From contig CAZTLU010000081.1 of the NCBI GenBank assembly GCA_964614605.1, positions 1 through 6,660 of the forward strand: a stretch of 6,660 nt of DNA, read 5' to 3'. Each line of letters begins with the position of its first letter. Within the stretch, counting starts at the first letter, position 1. Source of the stretch: Fimenecus sp964614605. GTDB lineage: Bacteria; Bacillota; Clostridia; Oscillospirales; Acutalibacteraceae. Shown in pieces: positions 4,177 to 6,660 of this stretch. Both the position numbers and the translations under genes were made by a program. A model generated the notes under the pieces. That model did no database searches. It was given only the letters and a program-made list of their open reading frames with translations, and was not told where the DNA came from.

Positions 4177-5573
4177 AATCCATTTCAAAAAGAGCCCTCA
4201 CTCTTTATGCATTGATTGTCTTGTTCGTTGCGGGTGGAATTTTACTCTATTTCAATTTAATTACCAATGCTGACACTTGGGCAATGAACCGCGCAAATCA
4301 GCATTTGTATTACTCGGGAAATCTTGCAACCGCAGGCGACATCAAAGACACCAACGGTGAAATTCTCGTTACTACCGAAGACGGAGTGCGCGTTTATAAT
4401 GATAATAAAAACATTCGTCAGGCAGTTCTTCATACGGTTGGTGACTCCGCGGGCTACATTGCAAGCGGAATTCAGACCTCTTTTAAAGACGAATTGACAG
4501 GCTACACCCTAACAGACGGCGTTTATAATCTGAAACGCTACGGCAAGGGTAACGATATAACTCTTACCCTCAATGCCGAGGTGTGCGAGGCGGCGTACAA
4601 GGCTCTCGGCACAAAAAAAGGCACTGTTGCGGTTATGAATTACAAAACAGGTGAATTGATTTGCATTGTTTCAAATCCCACCTATGACATTCTCAATAAG
4701 CCCGACGACATTAACACCGACACAAGCGGAAAATATGACGGAATTTATATGAACCGCTTTTTCTCGGGACTTTACACTCCGGGCTCAACCTTTAAGGTGA
4801 TTACCTCTGCCTGCGCCATTGAGAATATTCCCGATATTTACGAGCGTACCTTTGAGTGCAAAGGCAAGGTGCAGATTGGCGAAGGCTATGTAATCTGCAA
4901 CGGAACTCACGGTAAAATCAGCTTTGAGAAGGCTCTCAATAAATCCTGCAATGTGGCATTCGCATTGATTGCCGACGAATTAGGAGCCGAAAAGCTCACC
5001 GCAACTGCAGAGCGCCTTGGATTTAACTCAGCAGAGCGTTTGACGGTCAGCGGAAAAATCAAGGCATCAACAAGTAAAATAAATCTTACTGACGCGGCGG
5101 CTCTTGACATTGGTTGGGCGGGTATCGGTCAATACACAACGCTTATAAACCCCTGCCAGATGCTCACCGTAATTTCTGCAATTGCCAACGGCGGAACGGC
5201 TGTGAGCCCCTATCTTGTGGAAGAAATCATAACCCCCGAGGGCAAAAGTGATTTTACCGCTAAAACCTCGGTGCTGGGTGAATATTTTACAACGGATGTA
5301 GCACAGAAGCTTGACGAAATGCTTCGCTCAAATGTTACAAATCAATATGGTGACAGTTATTTCCCAAAAATGAAAATGTGTGGCAAAACAGGTACGGCAG
5401 AAATCAGCGACAACGAAGACGCGAACCCCAACGCATTGTTTGTGGGTTATTCGCAACTTAACGAAATGCCCTTTGCGATTATAGTTGTGGTTGAAGACAC
5501 AACTTCTGCAATCAGCAGTGCAGTGCCGATTGCATCAAAGGTTATGAAAGAAATAAAGAATGAATATATGTAA
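4173..5573 (+). CDS. Class B penicillin-binding protein (PbpA-like transpeptidase)
   Basis: The 466-residue protein has an N-terminal membrane anchor (about 8-30), a short dimerisation-type segment with GDIKDTNGEIL (55-65), and a transpeptidase domain from about 145 to the end. The three active-site motifs are present: S205-T-F-K208 with the nucleophile Ser, S258-C-N260, and K405-T-G-T408. It forms the peptide crosslinks of peptidoglycan outside the membrane and is the expected target of beta-lactams. Short class B PBPs of this layout, without PASTA domains, resemble mycobacterial PbpA. The start overlaps the stop of the SEDS gene (ATGA), with GGAGGTG at 4159-4165, indicating coupled translation of the two partners. 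The Arg that usually begins the R-G-x-I motif is Ala54 here, and the following D-R-N-G is D-T-N-G. It is the last gene of the operon and is followed by a repeat that forms a terminator. Confidence 0.93.
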   Translation: MKSISKRALTLYALIVLFVAGGILLYFNLITNADTWAMNRANQHLYYSGNLATAGDIKDTNGEILVTTEDGVRVYNDNKNIRQAVLHTVGDSAGYIASGIQTSFKDELTGYTLTDGVYNLKRYGKGNDITLTLNAEVCEAAYKALGTKKGTVAVMNYKTGELICIVSNPTYDILNKPDDINTDTSGKYDGIYMNRFFSGLYTPGSTFKVITSACAIENIPDIYERTFECKGKVQIGEGYVICNGTHGKISFEKALNKSCNVAFALIADELGAEKLTATAERLGFNSAERLTVSGKIKASTSKINLTDAAALDIGWAGIGQYTTLINPCQMLTVISAIANGGTAVSPYLVEEIITPEGKSDFTAKTSVLGEYFTTDVAQKLDEMLRSNVTNQYGDSYFPKMKMCGKTGTAEISDNEDANPNALFVGYSQLNEMPFAIIVVVEDTTSAISSAVPIASKVMKEIKNEYM

Positions 5574-5574
5574 A

Positions 5575-5599
5575 CAAAAAGCGCCCCTTGTTAAAGGGG
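5575..5599 (-). terminator. Possible minus-strand terminator in the left end of the repeat
   Basis: Read on the minus strand, CCCCTT-loop-AAGGGG (5584-5599) forms a 6-bp stem with a 4-base loop and is followed, after CGC, by TTTTTG. It lies about 100 bases beyond the stop of the transporter gene at 5702 and could end that transcript. The stem is short and the T-run slightly displaced, so it is weaker than the plus-strand terminator at 5672. Confidence 0.4.
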
Positions 5600-5692
5600 A
5601 GAGGGCCACGAAGTGGCGAGGGGATTCTTTTTAATTGTTTTATGAATCCCTCCACCGCCTACGGCGGTCCCCCTCCCTTTGACAAGGGAGGC
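5581..5692. repeat. Composite palindromic repeat between convergent genes
   Basis: This second full copy (112 bases) has the same plan as the element at 2774-2902. In order: terminal hairpin CCCCTT-GTTA-AAGGGG (5584-5599); GCCAC-GAA-GTGGC (5605-5617); left arm GAGGGGATTC (5618-5627); a short AT-rich centre; right arm GAATCCCTCC (5644-5653, one mismatch against the left arm); ACCGCC-TAC-GGCGGT (5654-5668); and terminal hairpin CCTCCCTT-TGAC-AAGGGAGG (5672-5691). The inner hairpin CCGCC-TAC-GGCGG is the exact reverse complement of one in the other copy. The two ends match as inverted repeats at 18 of 24 positions by eye. It holds no open reading frame of note. Confidence 0.75.
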
Positions 5693-5703
5693 TTTATTTT
5701 TTT
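5672..5703 (+). terminator. Terminator of the FHA-SEDS-PBP operon
   Basis: The right terminal hairpin of the repeat, a perfect 8-bp stem (5672-5679 with 5684-5691) and a TGAC loop, is followed by CTTTATTTTTTT. This is a standard intrinsic terminator for transcripts leaving the PBP gene that stops at 5573. The T-run touches the stop codon of the convergent transporter gene. Confidence 0.7.
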
Positions 5704-6580
5704 ATTTCTTCTTGCTTGGCAATTCGCTTACAAGTGTTGACCCGAGCACTAACACCGCACCGATTACACCGAAAATGCTCATTTCTTCTTTAAGAATAAG
5801 TGCCGAAAGAATAATCGCAACAACAGGGTCTATGTAGCTGAAAATCGCTACCGTCTGCGCTTTAAGATTATCCATTGAGCCAAAATACAAGGCATAGGAC
5901 CAACCCGTATGCACAACACCCACGATAAGAAGCATTATTATCGTCAACGGCTCAAGGGTGATTTCTGCAAAATCCTCTGTCAACAAGGTATAAGGCAATA
6001 AAATGATTGCCGCACTACCCAATTGAATAACGGTTTTTGTGTAAATTGGCACACCCGCGGTTTTCTTATTCATCAGCACAACCGAAGCGTAGAGTGCCGC
6101 CGCGCCAATCCCCAAAAGCACACCTTTCAGCTCGCCAATTCCCGAAAATCCCGTTTCAATTACACCCGACACAAGCACCATACCCGCAAGGGCTACAATA
6201 ACGCAAAGAATCTTCTTGAATGTGAGCTTTTCTCTGAATAAAAACGGCGAAGCGATAATCACAAACACAGGTGCCATATAATAACAAAGTGTAGCGGTAG
6301 CAACCGTCGTGTAGTTATAAGCCTCGAAAAGCAAAATCCAGTTAAACCCAATAAGCACACCCGAAATACACAAAAGAAGAATTTTATCTTTGATTTCTCG
6401 GAAATTCAGTTTTTCTTTTTTCAGTGCCATAAAAATCAGCAGAAATACAACGCCGACTGCACCCCTCGCCATTGCAAGCATGCTCGACGGCAGAGGAATA
6501 TAGCGGCGAAAAATCCCGATTGTACCGAATATAAACATTGAAAGAATTAAGCTTAATTTTGATTTGTTAGCACCGTTCAT
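5702..6580 (-). CDS. EamA-family (DMT superfamily) membrane transporter
   Basis: The 292-residue protein has about ten hydrophobic segments arranged as two EamA repeats, the standard layout of drug/metabolite-transporter permeases that export small metabolites or amino acids. Typical features are the opening helix ending in FGTIGIFRRYI, the end of repeat one at about VFVIIASPFLFREKLTFKKI with A-G-M-V-L-V after it, and the end of repeat two at SYIDPVVAIILSALILKEEM. The C-terminus is Lys-rich. The substrate cannot be told from sequence. I chose the ATG at 6580 rather than the in-frame ATG at 6619. GAGGTTAT at 6582-6589 precedes 6580, while 6619 has no ribosome binding site and lies upstream of the -10 box at 6608-6613. 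It is transcribed alone, convergent with the cell-wall operon. Confidence 0.88.
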   Translation of the reverse strand: MNGANKSKLSLILSMFIFGTIGIFRRYIPLPSSMLAMARGAVGVVFLLIFMALKKEKLNFREIKDKILLLCISGVLIGFNWILLFEAYNYTTVATATLCYYMAPVFVIIASPFLFREKLTFKKILCVIVALAGMVLVSGVIETGFSGIGELKGVLLGIGAAALYASVVLMNKKTAGVPIYTKTVIQLGSAAIILLPYTLLTEDFAEITLEPLTIIMLLIVGVVHTGWSYALYFGSMDNLKAQTVAIFSYIDPVVAIILSALILKEEMSIFGVIGAVLVLGSTLVSELPSKKK

Positions 6581-6607
6581 AATAACCTCGAAGAATTTGA
6601 TGAGGAT

Positions 6608-6636
6608 ATTATAGAACATTATGTTTCATTTTGCAA
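6608..6636 (-). promoter_or_regulatory. Predicted sigma-A promoter for the EamA transporter
   Basis: On the minus strand TTGCAA (6631-6636, four of six matches) and a perfect TATAAT (6608-6613) are separated by exactly 17 bases. Transcription would start near 6601, giving a leader of about 20 bases before the ATG at 6580. No obvious operator is seen around it. Confidence 0.65.
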
Positions 6637-6660
6637 TAATGAATGTAGGGCGGGGGCTTG

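Noticed and set aside
4907..5110. Minus-strand open frame inside the PBP gene
   Set aside because: It is antisense to the transpeptidase domain and has no supporting signal.
6023..6241. Plus-strand open frame inside the transporter gene
   Set aside because: It is antisense to conserved EamA helices; the product is composition-biased (rich in His, Asn and Arg) with no domain.

Overview
The window looks like chromosomal DNA from a low-to-moderate-GC member of the Clostridia, probably a gut-type Oscillospirales-like lineage. The reasons are AT-rich intergenic spacers with sigma-A style promoters, extended GAGGTGAT-type Shine-Dalgarno sequences, a clostridial-style FHA/FtsW-RodA/class B PBP gene set, and GC-rich palindromic intergenic repeats. 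The organism assignment is inference; there is no rRNA or other taxonomic marker here.

Layout. (a) 1-640: a terminator from a gene upstream of the window, then two small XRE-type helix-turn-helix regulators transcribed divergently (36-293 minus, 434-640 plus). Their promoters overlap at the -35 boxes and are surrounded by two inverted repeats that could be operators. This stretch is visibly AT-richer than the rest and resembles an accessory or phage-derived regulatory pair. (b) 641-766: a bidirectional terminator and a degenerate GC-rich palindromic repeat. (c) 767-1873, minus strand: a two-gene operon of a small four-helix membrane protein (DUF4345-like) and an AlkD-type DNA alkylation repair glycosylase. 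(d) 2054-5573, plus strand: a cell-wall operon with a membrane-anchored tandem-FHA protein, a SEDS glycosyltransferase (FtsW/RodA/SpoVE family) and a class B penicillin-binding protein (PbpA-like). The last two overlap by ATGA. A strong TTGACA promoter precedes the operon, and a composite palindromic repeat sits between the FHA gene and the SEDS gene. (e) 5581-5703: a second complete palindromic repeat that doubles as a terminator between convergent genes. (f) 5702-6580, minus strand: an EamA/DMT-family transporter with a well-formed promoter.

How the genes work together. The SEDS protein polymerises lipid II into glycan and the class B PBP crosslinks it. The FHA protein, facing the cytoplasm, probably ties this pair to a phosphothreonine signal. 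The arrangement recalls the actinobacterial fha-rodA-pbpA locus, but no kinase or phosphatase gene is visible here. The other genes look functionally independent.

The most interesting signals are the composite palindromic repeats, whose hairpins keep their pairing and loop style while the stem sequences change; the overlapping divergent XRE promoters with their palindromes; and the FHA-SEDS-PBP operon. I found no convincing sign of a wholly new multi-gene system.
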